Assembly (NCBI RefSeq): GCF_002575655.3
Contig: NC_053039.3
Span: forward strand, 380,161,633 to 380,225,632
Origin: Aegilops tauschii subsp. strangulata
Lineage: Eukaryota; Streptophyta; Magnoliopsida; Poales; Poaceae
Direction of reading: 5' to 3'
Length of the DNA: 64,000 bases
The position numbers and the translations under genes are program-made. A model generated the notes under the pieces. The model was not told the DNA's origin, ran no database searches, and saw nothing but the letters and a program-made list of their open reading frames with translations. The number at the start of each line of letters is the position of its first letter. The stretch's first letter is position 1. Positions 36,613 through 48,660 of the stretch are shown here, one piece after another.

Positions 36613-38804
36613 AGGCCTTGTTTGACAGCAAGGGATTGTGGAGGTTTTGGAAGGAGAGGATTCCAGGGGATTTGGTGAATCCCCCTCTTCCACCCAATCC
36701 CCTTGAAGCCTCAAATCCCCCTCCGGCCACACATCCCTCAAATTCCCCTCCGTACAAAACACTGTTTGACAGAAAGGGATTGCCATATTGAATTAAAATA
36801 TTGTAAAACAGTTAAAAATCTAATCTTGCAACAGTTATTCACATGAACAACATAATTTGCTTGACTTGGAATCAATATATCATCACATAATTGCGCTGTC
36901 ACATAACAGCAACATATTCTTACATCAGCATGACTTGGAACATAGAGAAAAGTCCTAGGCAAGACATGCGTATATTTAAGCATGCTTAACTATTTATGCA
37001 ACACAGAGAAAATCATCACTTGATGTTCTGCATGCTTAACTATTGTTGGAAGAGAGTACATGACAGGAGCATAAATTCCAACCACAAGACAGCAGTAGCG
37101 CAGACACAAAAGCAACCGAGGAGACTCTCAAACAGACGATTTCGAGGGACCCTGCAAACAGGCGATAACCGAGTAGGCTGTAGACTGTTTGCAAAGGGAA
37201 AAGTACAATGAAGAAATAGTATGAATTATTTCATGGCCTTGCTAGAGTTACATCAAGAGGCACATAACTACTTCCAGATTAAATCAAATAGTAACAAACA
37301 CAAAAGCAAGAAGAATCTGATGTGACACGAAAGTAACGTTGAACATTCACTGGGCAGTCCCATGAATATTTCTTCAGACCAACAAGCAGCAAGAGATTAC
37401 ACATTCATAACACAATCCATTGCTCCAAAATCAGCCAACTACATACAGAATACAGAAACTTCCAGACCGAACAGTTTTTTCGTGGAAGAGAAAACTCACA
37501 ACAAAGTCTGATGAGCAAACAATTTATGATGCACTGTAGAGTTATTGCACTACTGGAGGCAGCACATTTAGTTAGTGCTGATCCAAGCCAAGGAAACGAA
37601 CAATTTAGTCTAAATATACCCACTGTCCATTGCTCCAATGGATGAGAAGAAGCTAATCCCCTTTGGGCTGTGGAAGAAACATGTATCATATCTAAGGTAG
37701 CACAGGTGCTCTCGATCCAGCAAGAACAACTATACTCTATATTACTTAAAAAACATGTATCATCACTGTTTCTTTATTGCCAAACACTGATTCCACCGCA
37801 CCGTAGCAGGTATCCTTAAAATCATATTTGTAAAATTTTGCCGAGTGATCTCATCTCGGAAACATCATAATGCACACCAGCAAAGCCAGTGAATCTCTCT
37901 GTCCCGGTTGACCTGTGCGGCGGGACGATTCACTTTGCTATGTCAGTCGCTAGTGCAAGGACAAGTCTAAATCAGAGTATACAGTATATACAAATACAAA
38001 TCAGAACAAGCACCCAAATCAGAGTATACAGTATATACAAATACAAATGACAAAGAAAGGAAGGCAGTAGATTTGTTCATGAATTAGTAAACAGCGGCTA
38101 CAAACAAGAAAGATGTCGTTTAGACTTCAGATACCACAACATCAGACCATCACCATCACTAATTAACAGCTCTACACCACACTTCAATCACCATCAACAT
38201 CAGATCATCACCTTCGGTGAAAAAGGTAGTTTTTTTTTTTGAAATGGTGAAAAACGTAGTTTACAAACTGTCAATCCTCCAAGATCCATCAGACCATCAC
38301 CATCACCATCAGAAAATCACGGCAATCTCGCCGGGTAGGGTTAGGGTCGATGAGGGGCTAGTAGAGGACAGCGTTCTTGGCGAGCTCGCCGGGTAGGGTT
38401 AGGACAGAGGTGGGGAGAGGCGGCGATGACTTACCACCGGGGAGAACACCAGTATTCTGGAGGAGTAACGCCGGCGTCGGGTAGAATCAGGCGGCGGCGT
38501 CGGGCTCCTCCCCTCGGTGGCGGCGGCGGGGCTCTTCCCCTCCGTGGCGGCGGCGTTGAAGATCCGGCGGCGGGGCTCCTCCCCTCCGTGGCTGGCGGCG
38601 TGCGCTCGGTCGAGAGATTCCCTGAGTCCTTCGACAAGGGTTCTGAGTCGCGTGGGTTCGGGAGGATCGAAGGGGATTAGAGAGGATCCGCCCATCCAAA
38701 ACCCCCTGTACCAAATGGACCGACGGTTTTTTTTTTGGGTATCTGGCCCACGCGAGGGAAATCCTCTTGCAACCCCTCCAATCCACTCGCGCCAAACGAA
38801 GCCT
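36613..38804. mobile_element. Candidate TIR DNA transposon (about 2.2 kb)
   Basis: The left end AGGCCTTGTTTGACAGC and the complement of the right end, AGGCTTCGTTTGGCGCG, pair imperfectly over about 50 bases, both leading into GGATTG and GAGGATT blocks. The second copy of GTTTGACAGAAAGGGATTG near 36764 suggests nested ends. The interior has no transposase. A GC-rich leader-like block occupies 38399-38700. No clear target duplication was found, so the class (hAT or PIF/Harbinger-like) is open. Confidence 0.4.
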
Positions 38805-38814
38805 CACGGACCTC

Positions 38815-39735
38815 CTATACGGCGCTTTAAGCGCCCGTTCAGGGTACTGGCGCTCGCAGCCGCACCTGATGGGCCGGCCCAAAACAGCGAGGTGCAGCGA
38901 AAACTGAATTTATTGCGCGCAAAACCCTCGAAAAAAGATGCTCCCGGCAGGAATCGAGCTTGCGCTGTTTAGCTAATACACAGGTAGCATCGCCAATACA
39001 CCACCTACGCACATGTGAAATAATTCAGCGCGAGATGTTTAAGAACAAAATGTAGGGCGCTATTTACTGCACATACACACTAGGAAAACGTGAACTTTTT
39101 TGAAAAAGATGTGAACGAAATTTGAAAGTTCACAGATTTAAGAAAATCACGCATTAGAAAGAGCTCACCGATTTTGAAAACGAGTTCACTGATGTTGAAA
39201 AAAAGTTCATCGATTTTCAAAAAGGTTCACAAATTTAAAAAAAGTTCATCGATTTTGAAAAAAGGTTCATAGATTCTAAAGAAAAGTTCACAAGTTTGAA
39301 AAATGTTCATCGACATTGAAAAAAGTTCATCGATTTTCAAAAAGAGTTCACAAATTCGGGAAAAAGTTCATCATTTTTGAAAAAGTTCATTGATTTTTAA
39401 AAAAAGTTCATCAATTCTCGAAAGTTCACAAAGTTGGAAAGAACAGTTCATCTATTTTGAAAAACAAAAATCAACGACTTGAAAAAGGTTCACGGATATA
39501 TAATAGAGAAAAAAGGAAGAGAAAGGAAAAAAAACAGGACAACACAAGAGGCGTAAAAGGAATAAGTTATCATTAGCGGCGTTGTGGCCTGGTGGCTACT
39601 ACATGTTATCTGCTTCAGTGAGATCGCGGGTTCGAATCAGCGCGAACGCACCTCCTGTTCTCATTTTTGCGCAGCTTTAGCGAGAAAGAAAACTAAACGG
39701 GCCGGCCCAGCTCGTAGCGAGGGTGTGCGCCGCTT
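38815..39735. mobile_element. Fold-back-like element with tRNA-like arms, abutting YSL exon 1
   Basis: Both ends carry GGGCCGGCCC (about 38872-38881 and 39699-39708) and, in opposite orientation, sequences with tRNA-gene-like boxes. On the right arm TGGCCTGGTGG is at 39585-39595 and GGTTCGAATC at 39629-39638. On the left arm the complements lie at about 38985-38998 and 38950-38959. Possible imperfect target copies are CGCTTTAAG and CGCTTTGCG. The element ends just before recognisable YSL coding sequence. Its class (Mutator-like or fold-back) is not settled. Confidence 0.4.
39085..39495. repeat. Degenerate tandem repeat of GTTCATCGATTTTGAAAAA units
   Basis: About fifteen to eighteen copies of a 20-24 base unit (GTTCA-[TC]-[GA]-ATTTT-GAAAAA) occupy the interior of the fold-back-like element. 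Copies differ at several positions. It is AT-rich and non-coding. Confidence 0.8.
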
Positions 39736-39739
39736 TGCG

Positions 39740-39956
39740 TTTAACACAATAATGCCGGTTGCAATGCGCTTGGCCCTGAGCACTGGGATTCTCCTGGAGC
39801 TCAACGATACGGCGGCTCTGCTTGCATTTCTCTGCATCACGGCGTGGAACTACCTTCTCAATGCTTTTGACATTCAGGATATCCGGCCGTTTAACCGACA
39901 GGAAAACACCGTGATCCAAGCCTGTGTCAGCGCCTGCTGCAGCATTGTGTTAACAG
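39740..39956 (+). pseudogene. YSL: YSL exon 1 fragment (first readable exon)
   Basis: It encodes two membrane helices around RLALSTGILLELNDTAALL and the conserved RPFNRQENTVIQ motif. It ends ACAG before donor GTACGT. Upstream of FAFNTIM the sequence merges into the fold-back-like element, so the start codon and N-terminal helix are missing or lie elsewhere. The next intron (39957-41355) holds no recognisable gene. Confidence 0.88.
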
Positions 39957-41355
39957 GTACGTACCGAAGAATCCCCCTTCTCTCTGCCTATTGGCTAAAC
40001 AAAATCAGCATAGCAACTTTTGTTGGTTTGGTAATTCAAGATCCTGTTTTTTTGGTTCTTGTGTTCGGCTTCACTTCTGAAATGAATCGTCCAACCTTAT
40101 TTTCACCGCCACCAGCCCCTTCCTTTTACTAGAATGAAATCCATCACGGCTATAGGCTGCATGTTTGAGGTTTTTTCCGTGATTAAATCTGCCCACTGAT
40201 TTTCAAGGGCAATATTGACCCTTTTCGCGTGATTTAGAGTGTTAGCGGGGTCGCTCCGCGGACGCCACCGTGGCCAGTCTGCCTCTCTCTCCGCTCTCCG
40301 TCGCATCCGTCTCCCTCTGGGCCGACCCCTCCTATCCCACCTACACCGCTATCTGCGTGTGACCTTGCCCAAGCCCCAAGGCAACGGCACCAAGTCACCA
40401 GCCCACCTATCGTCTTGGTTGAGCTCTTTGTTTATCTCGTATGCAGATCTCTTCGTCGTGCTCCTCCTATGCTACTGTGCACAGCTCATGTCCATTGTTA
40501 GGTTGCACTCGCGTTTAGAAGTAAGCATTGATAATAGTTAACATTCATCAGAAGTAGAAATTCAGGAAAGGTATGCACGGGTAATCATGGAGATCGTAAA
40601 AGCAGTAGAACCAGATATCAAATTAATCAAGATGGGCTCATGAACGCAAATCTTGAAATCACATGAAGATAGGGGTCGACTCTTGGGAGCGACTTCCTGT
40701 TCCCGTTAGTGCTGTGCAACCTCAGGCCATCCACCATGGCTGCCTAGGTTCGACTCCGAACGAGGAGCCCGTCGAGGCCACCTCTCCGACAAGGCAAGAC
40801 ATGTCGCCATTGGCAGGGTCAGTCACGGTGAATGTCATTTGACTAGACCTTGCTCACGGTTGTCGTGAGAGTTGCATATGTGCGCCGCCGGTGCCGGAAC
40901 ATCTTCCAATTATGCCCCAAGGCCATATACTGCGCCGGTTATCATCAGAAGTACTGTAGGTAGGAAGCAGAACAAGCTTCAAGTTCTGGTCCATTTGCTA
41001 ATAACTTAGCAATTGGCCATCTTATTAGTGTAGTAGATGCAGTTTCGTGCGAGTTTGGATTGTAGCATTACCACCGAAACTGATTAGGCAATACTTATTG
41101 AGACCTCCTTGTTGCTGTGTTACAAAATGATGAAAAAGTTTGACACAAATCTGAATTTTCGGTCCTGGCAATGCATAAAACTACCAACTGCACATTTTCC
41201 AGTTCAGTTGGCTCTCAAAGTTGCGAGTAAATTGTGGCTGTGATAATCTTTTTCCTTTCAAGAATTACTCTACAGTAGGGTGTCTTCTAGTTAGTATTAA
41301 CACATACGGCCAGTGTATCAACTCTACTAATTAAAACTGTTATCCACATTTGTAG

Positions 41356-41782
41356 GCGGATTTGGAACCAACTTGTACGCGATGAGCAACTGGATCGGCA
41401 GTTGATCAGGAAAATTCATGGACGAGACTAACAACAAGGACCCTGCAATGGGATGGATTATTGCGTTTCTATTTGCTATCAGTTTCGCGGGCACATTTTG
41501 TATCCTGCCTTTAAAAAGGCAAGTAATATTACTACCTTGTAATTTACTTTGCATTTGGCGAGTTGTAGAGCTACAACTGTCTTTGCGTCTGACGAGCTTG
41601 TAAAATTTGCAGCTACTGATATTGGATTACAAATTGAGTTTTCCAACTGGCACGGCAACAGGGCATCTTATCAACAGTCTCCATACCCCATTGGGTTTTA
41701 ACTTTGCGGACGGTCCGAATCTTGCGTGGTGTGTAAGGAATAAAAAATATTGAACACTTGGCCTACAGGCATACAAACACAG
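41356..41782 (+). pseudogene. YSL: YSL exons 2 and 3
   Basis: Exon 2 (41356-41522) follows acceptor TTTGTAG and gives GGFGTNLYAMSNWIGS, then an in-frame TGA at 41403-41405, then PAMGWIIAFLFAISFAG. Exon 3 (41613-41782) starts after TTTGCAG with a DYKL block, has TGA at 41751-41753, and ends TACAAACACAG before GTAAAA. Sequence usually lying between HTP and FGL in YSL proteins is largely absent. The phase to exon 4 is kept. Confidence 0.85.
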
Positions 41783-41880
41783 GTAAAATTCTTAATTCCT
41801 CATCTCCAAAACGGAAGGTTACAAGTTTTGTCTCTAGTCAAACTTCTTGCATTAGGGAATTGTAGTTGCAGTTAAGGCTT

Positions 41881-42335
41881 GTTTGGTTTACAACCTAAGG
41901 TTGCCACATCTAACCTTAGTCGTACCACAACATTTTAGTCATGTGTTTGGTTTATTGTCACACTTGTGTCTTGCCACACTTTTCTAGCAACATGGTTCAC
42001 ATGTCATAGGCTCAATTTTTTCCCAAATCTTACCACACTTGTGGTGGCCATTTTGGGGATGTTTGGTTTGTGATTAACTTTGCCAAAGGTTGCCACACCT
42101 AAGGTTGTGCAAGTTTGACCAATTTAGATGAGTGTTTGATTCAAGTCTTATCTTAGGCAATCCACAATAGGCCCCACATGATATACACACAAAAAGTATG
42201 ACAAGATTCCCTTAGGCTTGTCAACTTGTGGCTCTTATTTTGTTGAACTAACCTTAAGTAAGCTTGGCAAAAATGTGTGGCAAAGTGTGGCAATGCAAGG
42301 CCTAGAATCAAACAGCCCTTGTTAGCCACACTTTG
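41881..42335. mobile_element. MITE-like repeat in YSL intron 3
   Basis: GGCTTGTTTGGTTTACAACC at the left pairs loosely with the complement of CTAGAATCAAACAGCCC at the right. Inside, TTGCCACA/TGTGGCAA units recur in both orientations, and a second GTTTGGTTTGTGATT start near 42060 suggests nesting. No clean target duplication is seen. Confidence 0.4.
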
Positions 42336-42477
42336 CCAAAACTTAGTTGTGACGAAGTTAGTCATGAAGCAAATAGGCCTTTAGTTTGTTCTACTTTTTT
42401 TTTCAAACTTTGCAATTTGATGCGAGACAAAAATAAGTTAGGGCTTTTGCAAATAATCTCTATTGTTACTCTTGCAG

Positions 42478-42501
42478 CTTCGCCTTTGTGTTCTTCACCA
42501 T
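42478..42501 (+). pseudogene. YSL: YSL exon 4, left piece (24 bases)
   Basis: Acceptor TACTCTTGCAG is followed by CTTCGCCTTTGTGTTCTTC and ACCAT, then the CACTA transposon begins. Removing the transposon and one CAT joins it to 54205 with an unbroken frame reading FAFVFFTMYVGIGMICP. Confidence 0.88.
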
Positions 42502-42514
42502 CACTAGTGCAGAA

Positions 42515-42715
42515 CCGGGCTTTAGCGTCGGTTCGTAAGGGCCTTTAGTGCCGGTTCTGCAACCGGCACTAAAGAGTGGAGACTAAAGCCCCCCCCCCTT
42601 TACTACCGGTTCGGCACGAACCGGCGCTAAAGTGCCACCACGTGGCATGAGCCAGGCCCGGGTGCTGGTAGACCATTAGTACCGGTTGGTAGCACCAACC
42701 AGTACTAAATGTTTG
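42515..42715. repeat. CACTA left subterminal hairpin repeats
   Basis: Inverted pairs such as CTTTAGTGCCGGTT / AACCGGCACTAAAG, TACCGGTTCGGCACGAACCGG and TAGTACCGGTTGG / CCAACCAGTACTA recur within 200 bases. They are the usual transposase-binding type subterminal repeats. Confidence 0.85.
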
Positions 42716-43205
42716 AGGGTTTTGGTTTTAATTTTTATTTTTCCATTAATTTTGTGTTTTCCATTTAATTCTTTTTTGTTTGCTGGTATTTTACGATACT
42801 ACATATTGTACACGTTATGCATATATATAAATAGATTTTCTCGTAGAACCGGTCATATATATATAATCGAATGTCTCACAACCACCATTAATTATTCACA
42901 CATACACATGTATATATATACAATTTCTCCTACATGTTGCCTTGGTGCCTTCAGAGCACGATGACAAGTGGTTCATAGGGGCGGTAGCGGGTAATAGTAT
43001 TCTCCTTTGGGATCTATGACCTGGTCGAGCAAAAATCCTGCTATTTCCTCTTGAAGTGCTCGTATGCGCTCTGTTGGCAGGAGCTGATCCCGCACCTCTT
43101 TAAACTGTTAAGAAGGAGATCAATATGCATGTGTTTTAGTTGTGTGACTAGATATCAACAATCATGTAAGATTTGTGAATAGTGTTCTGGCAAACGTACA
43201 CAGTC

Positions 43206-46200
43206 CTATCTATCAGATTTGCTCCTTTCGGACGCTATCATGCGAATGTTCTCGCAAACGTAGTATGCACACACTTCAGTCCCCGGCGCCTGCTTCTGGG
43301 CCTTTACCAGAATAGAATTTAATCAGATAATAATTAATCAAGCATGTTAATTAATTAATGGTATTGAAACAAGAATTAAAGAGATGGTAGCTAGCTAGCT
43401 AGTACTACTTAATTACTTACCTTGGGTCGATACCAACATAGCTTTTGTCGCCATTTTCCTGGAGTCACCTTGATGTACTTTGCCTAAGCCCTGCCCGCCG
43501 GCAAAGAAAATTAATAAAGGGGTTATTAAAAATAGTTCATATCAGGAAATGACGAACTAAATAGGCCGAGATATAGTTAATAATGATTGAAATAACCTGT
43601 CGACTATCCCCTTCACGATGTTGTAGTCACTATCTTTTTTAAGTAGTGAGTCCAGTACTTCAACTTTTTCTTCGTCAATTTTAATGTCTAACAAGATCCA
43701 GTGGAAGCTGCATGCGCATACGTTTGCATGTATAAATTAAGCGGGCATGTGCATAACACTAATCAACTATAACCCTAAACCCTATACACTTATTAACATC
43801 TAGCTAGTAAGCAAAAACAGAATTTGTAGTACAAGACAGTGTGACTCACTCGAAGTTGTAAGGAAGTAGTATATCTTCATTGCTATTGAGGCGCTTCAAG
43901 AACTCTAGCATGCATTTCTCTACATCTTGTCTACACCATTCCAATTTCTATGTGTATTCATTAACGGTATTTGGGTCAATGAACCCAATGCCATAGCGTC
44001 CAGCTTTTTTCATTTCATACATCTTCATCCTGCATAATACCACAGAAAAGAATATATAGTGAGGATATATAATTACAGGTAATTAATGATCAATCAATGA
44101 GCACTAGAGCTAGCTTGAGACTTAAATTACAGAAAGAAATCACTTACAGACAATAGCAACTGACGATAGATTTGTCGAGTGCATCTTGATTGAATAACTG
44201 AAATAGTTCTGAATACTCAACGGACAGAGCTTTCTTATTGAAGTAATGATCTTCCTCGACTTGCACCATGAGGGACTCTCGATTGGAAATCTTGGTAATT
44301 TTCATGTACCAATCATGCAATTCATACATTCTCGTTGGGAGGTTCTTGACCTCCTCGGGCTCGACCAAAGGTTGGCCCCGGACATATTTCCGTTTTATTT
44401 CCTCCTCTCTAAGCGGAGACATGGGCTCGATATCGAGGAGTTGTCCAACAGTGATCTTGAGCATTTCAGCATGCATTATATGCTCCTCGGTTATTACCAC
44501 ATCGCCCAGCTCGGGAACGTAAATGGTTTGCCCACAATAATATTGGGCGCGCGTACTCTCATGTGTTGGTGGCACAACAAGCGGGGGGGTCGATTGCGCC
44601 GCCTGTTCTCCCAGCTGGGGAACGGTTTTCCCGCATTTTTTGACAGCTGCTTGTTGGCTCGAGCTCGAGCTCGCTTCTTTCTGTAGTCGTGCTTGATGTG
44701 CCTTCCTGATTTGACGCTCATAGTCTGAGTCAACAGGCTTGGGAGATGGTGGTCTAGCCATACGAATGAAGTGGTCAATCTTTTCCTCAGGCACTTTCTC
44801 CCTCGGCGGTGGTGCCGGTTTCGGTCCAAAATGGGCGTCCACTTCGGCCCGCACTATTGCATCGTTTTGCTCCTCGGTCATGTCGTAAGGCCTCTGAGGA
44901 AGAGGAGCGAGGCTGCTTGGACCATATTTATATCGCTTGTCTCCGCCTGTACTTCCTGTACTACCTCGACTCGTACCGCTACGCACCATAGCTGCGGCGT
45001 GTCTCTTCCGATTGCTTAGGCGGCGGAGACGGCTGATGTGGCTTAGTTGGAGCAGGAGGAGTGGCCTGACGCTGTGCCGGACTTGAAGCAGGAGGTGTGG
45101 CCTGACACGGTGTCGGACTTGAAGCAGGAGGTGTGGCCTGACGCTGTGCCAGACTTGAAGCAGGAGGTGTGGCCTGACACGGTGTCGGACTTGAAACAGG
45201 AGGAGTTGCCTGACGCCGTGCCGGACTTGAAGCAGGAGTCTGCTCACGCGTTCGTGGACTTGGAGGAGCAGGAGTCTGCTGACACAGTGGCGGACTTCGA
45301 GAAGGAGTCGGCAGACGCGGTGTCGGTGGACTTCGAAAGATGATGCAATCCTTTCTCCATAGGATGATATGATGTATGGCCTCTCCCAGTGTGTGCTCGT
45401 CGTCACCTCCAGGAATGTCAAGCTCTAGCCCCGAATATGGGTCCACCACCTCATCAACCAAGACAGGAGCATAGCCCGCTGGAATCGGGGTGCAATGGAA
45501 GGTTGCTTCGGGGGTAATTGTAAAAGCAACGGCGTCCGCCACCTTCATGGGTATGTTCTTCATTTTGAAGTGTAGCTCATAGTTAGTGTTCTCTATGATG
45601 TCATCCACAGGGTATGTATCCAGCAGTTCGTCGCCCGGGGCGGAACCAACGCTGCTTCTCGGCATGGATGGGACGGTGCTATCCAATGCTGGATGATCAT
45701 CCGCTTGCTGTTGCCGCTGCTGAGACCCCCTTTCCTGGCTAAGTGAGTCGATCTGCTGCTGCTGCTGCTGCTGGAATTTGAGTGCCAAGTCCCCGTGCCT
45801 TGCTTCTAGGCCTTGAAGGCGTTCCGCGTCCTGCTTCCTCTGCTCCTCCTCCAGCTACCTCTTCTTCTCCTCCTCCATCTTCTTTCTTGCACGGGTCCTG
45901 TAGTCGGCGTTCCATTCCGAAAAGCCCTCATACCAGGGAATAACGCCCTTGCCTCGTGTTCTTCACGGGTGTTCAGGATTTCCCAGGGCGCGCGTAAGCT
46001 CGTCGTTCTCTCTGTTGGGCGTGAACACCCCCTTTCGAGCAGCTTCTATTGCGTCAAGTAACTTTTGTTCTGCTCCTTTTAGACTTGCCTTCTTCGAAAC
46101 CAGGCCTGTCTTCGGGTCCAAAGCCCCCCCCATGCGCATAGAACCAAGTTCTGCACCTGGGAGGGCAGCACCTAGTAACCGGAGTGACCCCTGCATCCTC

Positions 46201-47153
46201 CATCTCTTGCTCAGACTTATCCCACTTAGGCATTGCCACCGCGTAGCCACCTGGACCCAGCCTATGGAACTGCGTCTTTTTTGCAGCATTGGCCTTGTTT
46301 TTTCTCGACCGTTCCTTGGATAATTCTGATTTCTTGAATTTCATGAAAGCGGGCCAGTGCTCTCTTTGCTTCTCCAGTGTTCCCTTGAATTCTGGAGTCT
46401 TCCTTTCTGCAGCGAGGTAGTTGGCCCATACAGTTTTCTTGTGGGTGTTGAATGCAATTGTCGAGCAACGTCCTTGACTTTCTGCACATCTGCATAAGTG
46501 AAATAATCTGATAGGGTGAAATGTTCCATCAAAAATTCCCAAAGCTTTTGTTTTGCTCTGTCGTCGACCCAAGTAACATCTGGGCGTTTAGTTTTTGGCT
46601 CTTTCCATTCTTGAATGGAGATCGGGAGTTGGTCCTTCACAAGAACTCCGCACTGACGAACGAACTTGTTCGCAATGTTCTTAGGCGTGAGGGGTTCGCC
46701 ACTAGCTTTGATGGAATCGATGTTGTACTTTACACCCTTCTTCAACTTTTTGCCCGGGCCGCGCTTTGTCCTGCTGTCTGTAGAAGCAGATTTGCTTGAT
46801 CCGGAGGGCTGAAAGAAGAAAGATCAATTCATTAATATATCTTTAAATTAAAAAAACATGTGATGATCACTAGATGCCTGCTTATATAAATATACCTCGT
46901 CGGTAGTCTTTGTTATTTCAAGATCAATATTGTATTCGTCATCATAATCATTGTCTGCGTCATCATAATCATAATCATAGTTCATGACTTCATCGGCTCG
47001 GTCGTCGAGATCGAATATCTTATCATCACCCTCCCCGGCATTGTTCAGATATTGGGAGCCGTCATTTGCTTCATTCAGATCATCTGGCCTGTTAGGGCTG
47101 CGTATGATCTCGAACAGGGCCTCTTCTCCCTCTCTGCCGGTATTGTCCACCAT
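43206..47153 (-). pseudogene. CACTA second ORF: Ptta/En-Spm-type protein with C-terminal Ulp1-like (C48) protease
   Basis: Exon 1 (47153-46896) encodes an acidic Asp/Tyr-rich N-terminus and ends at a GT donor. Exon 2 starts at 46808 after TTCTTTCAG and carries the En/Spm region (VTWVDDRAKQKLWEFLMEHF, then VWANYLAAERKTPEFKG after a frame change near 46560-46480), a Gln run near 45770 and a Pro-rich repeat. The frame changes again near 45400-45000 and runs to 44148. Further exons are 44029-43851, 43707-43597, 43490-43431 and 43301-43206, with GT-AG borders. They encode HWILLDIKIDEEKVEVLDSL and PGTEVCAYYVCENIR, the His, Asp and Cys of a C48 (SUMO-protease-like) fold. Stops include TAG at 43948-43950 and one at the start of the 43490 exon. 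Its role in transposition is unknown. Confidence 0.75.
45058..45237 (-). repeat. 36 bp coding minisatellite (about five units)
   Basis: Units of the form GTGGCCTGACGCTGTGCC plus GGACTTGAAGCAGGAG repeat five times with alternating variants. On the minus strand they encode a Pro/Thr/Ala/Ser linker (QATPPASSP type) in the second CACTA ORF. Confidence 0.85.
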
Positions 47154-47454
47154 AGCTTTTATTTAACTAATACAGAAGAAATATAAAACAATTTAGTATT
47201 CAAATTACAATGCATGGATGCAATCAATAAGGAAAAACTGAATCATATAGTACATAATATGCATCATCTCGAATAATATATAATCTCGAATACATCGTCT
47301 CGAATAATATATAATCTCGAATACATCACTGGCTAGGTAGCTAATAAAGATCGAATACTATAGAAGAATCTAGGCCACTCGCGGTTCCTGGGGCGCGGGC
47401 GGTGGACACCCAAAGACAAGGAACCATCACAGGATCATATCTCCGGTCATCTGC

Positions 47455-47769
47455 CTAAAGAACCTGCCAGATATTGGAGAACCTGACGTCCATAGCAGCC
47501 ATGTAGCGATGGACGTGCTCGTCCTCCTCCCTGACACGACGACGCACCACCTCCGGCGGGGCCGGCTCCCTCTGCACCAAATGTGGCCCACGCGAACGCC
47601 ACCAAAGGAGATCAGGGTCGACGACGGGACCCGAGGCCGGGTTCCTCACCAAGCGGTGCGCCCCTCCAGGTAGCACCTCCCAGTGCCAGCCCGGCGGAGC
47701 CCAATCCCGGACATGGGTCAGCCGGACGTCGTCGCGAACGGGTCGACGGCGAGGATGCGGGCCGGGCAT
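47455..47769 (-). CDS. CACTA-carried 104-residue ORF of unknown function
   Basis: The frame from ATG at 47769 is intact and rich in Arg, Pro and Trp (HVRDWAPPGWHWEVLPGG, then VREEDEHVHRYMAAMDVRF). It lies between the second ORF and the internal hairpin repeats on the same strand as the other CACTA genes. I recognise it as a sequence that recurs with such transposons but know no function. It could be a 5' exon of the downstream ORF rather than a separate gene. Confidence 0.45.
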   Translation of the reverse strand: MPGPHPRRRPVRDDVRLTHVRDWAPPGWHWEVLPGGAHRLVRNPASGPVVDPDLLWWRSRGPHLVQREPAPPEVVRRRVREEDEHVHRYMAAMDVRFSNIWQVL

Positions 47770-47831
47770 CGTCGAGAACAAATACTATATGCCCGCAAAA
47801 AGTAACATTTTTTAAATGATTGGATTGTGAT

Positions 47832-48440
47832 AACTAAAATTCTATATGCAAATTCTAACAATTTGACATTAATCTAATTCATCTAACTAAAACTAATTCT
47901 AAAATTTCTAACATTTCTATATATATAACTAACATTTCTAATATTTCTATAACTAAAAAACAGAAAAATTGCTAACATTTTTATAAATATTTCTATAACT
48001 TAAAAACAGAAAAATTTATAACATTTCTATATAACTAACATTTCTATAACATTTCTAATATTTCTATAACTAAAAAACAGAAAAATTTCTAACATTTCTA
48101 TAACTAAAAAACAGAAAAATTTCTATAACTAAAAAACTAAAAAACAATGTGTGTGTGTGTGTGGACATGGCGGCCGGGGCAGGAGCTCACCGGCGAGGCG
48201 AGGCGACGGGGGGCGGCGACGGGCGACGACGACGGAGATGGGGACGACGGGGATGGGGACGGGGCGGTGACGACGGGGACGGGCCGGGCGGGGACGACAC
48301 GGGACGACGGGGCGGGGCGCGGCGACGACGGGGATGGGGCGGCGACGGGGGCGTCGACGAGGGGTGGCGACGGGGGCGTCGACGAGGGGTGGCGACGGGG
48401 GCGGCGACGGGGGGCGGCGGGCGACGGGGCAGAGGAGAAG
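47832..48440. repeat. AT-rich tandem repeat, GT microsatellite and GC-rich minisatellite
   Basis: TTTCTAACATTTCTAT and AACTAAAAAACAGAAAAAT units alternate to about 48143, then (GT)n at 48147-48162. A strongly GC-rich run of GACGACGGGG/GGGCGGCGACGG units follows to 48440. Frames through it are repeat artefacts. Confidence 0.85.
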
Positions 48441-48486
48441 AAGTAGATGAGAAACTGAATTTTTTGAAGTGTTTTCTTATATAGGA

Positions 48487-48660
48487 TGGGCCTTTAGTAC
48501 CGGTTGGAGCGACCAACCGGTACTAAAGGTCAATTTTGGCCAGGCCAAGCGGCGGGAAGCGCCCACCTTTAGTACCGGGTGGTGGCTCCAACCAGTACTA
48601 AAGACCCTCCCTTTAATACCGGTTTGAGCCACCACCCGGTACTAAAGGGGGTGCGCTGGC
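48487..48660. repeat. Internal block of CACTA subterminal-type hairpin repeats
   Basis: Three hairpins built on TTTAGTACCGGTTGG / CCAACCGGTACTAAAG, the same motifs as at both ends of the element, lie between the 3' side of tnp2 and the 5' side of the second ORF. GTTTAGTCCCACCTCGC and a CTATAAGCCCC box follow at 48678-48730. Confidence 0.85.

Noticed and set aside
38399..38695. GC-rich frames on both strands as a gene
   Set aside because: A CGGCGG-rich patch inside a candidate transposon. There is no conserved domain and frames overlap on both strands.
39620..39640. GGTTCGAATC as part of a tRNA gene
   Set aside because: No acceptor or anticodon stems can be folded around it. It is the box of a tRNA-like repeat arm only.
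48147..48516. Overlapping Gly/Asp/Arg-rich frames on both strands
   Set aside because: They come from a GC-rich minisatellite (GACGACGGGG units). All frames are open because of composition.
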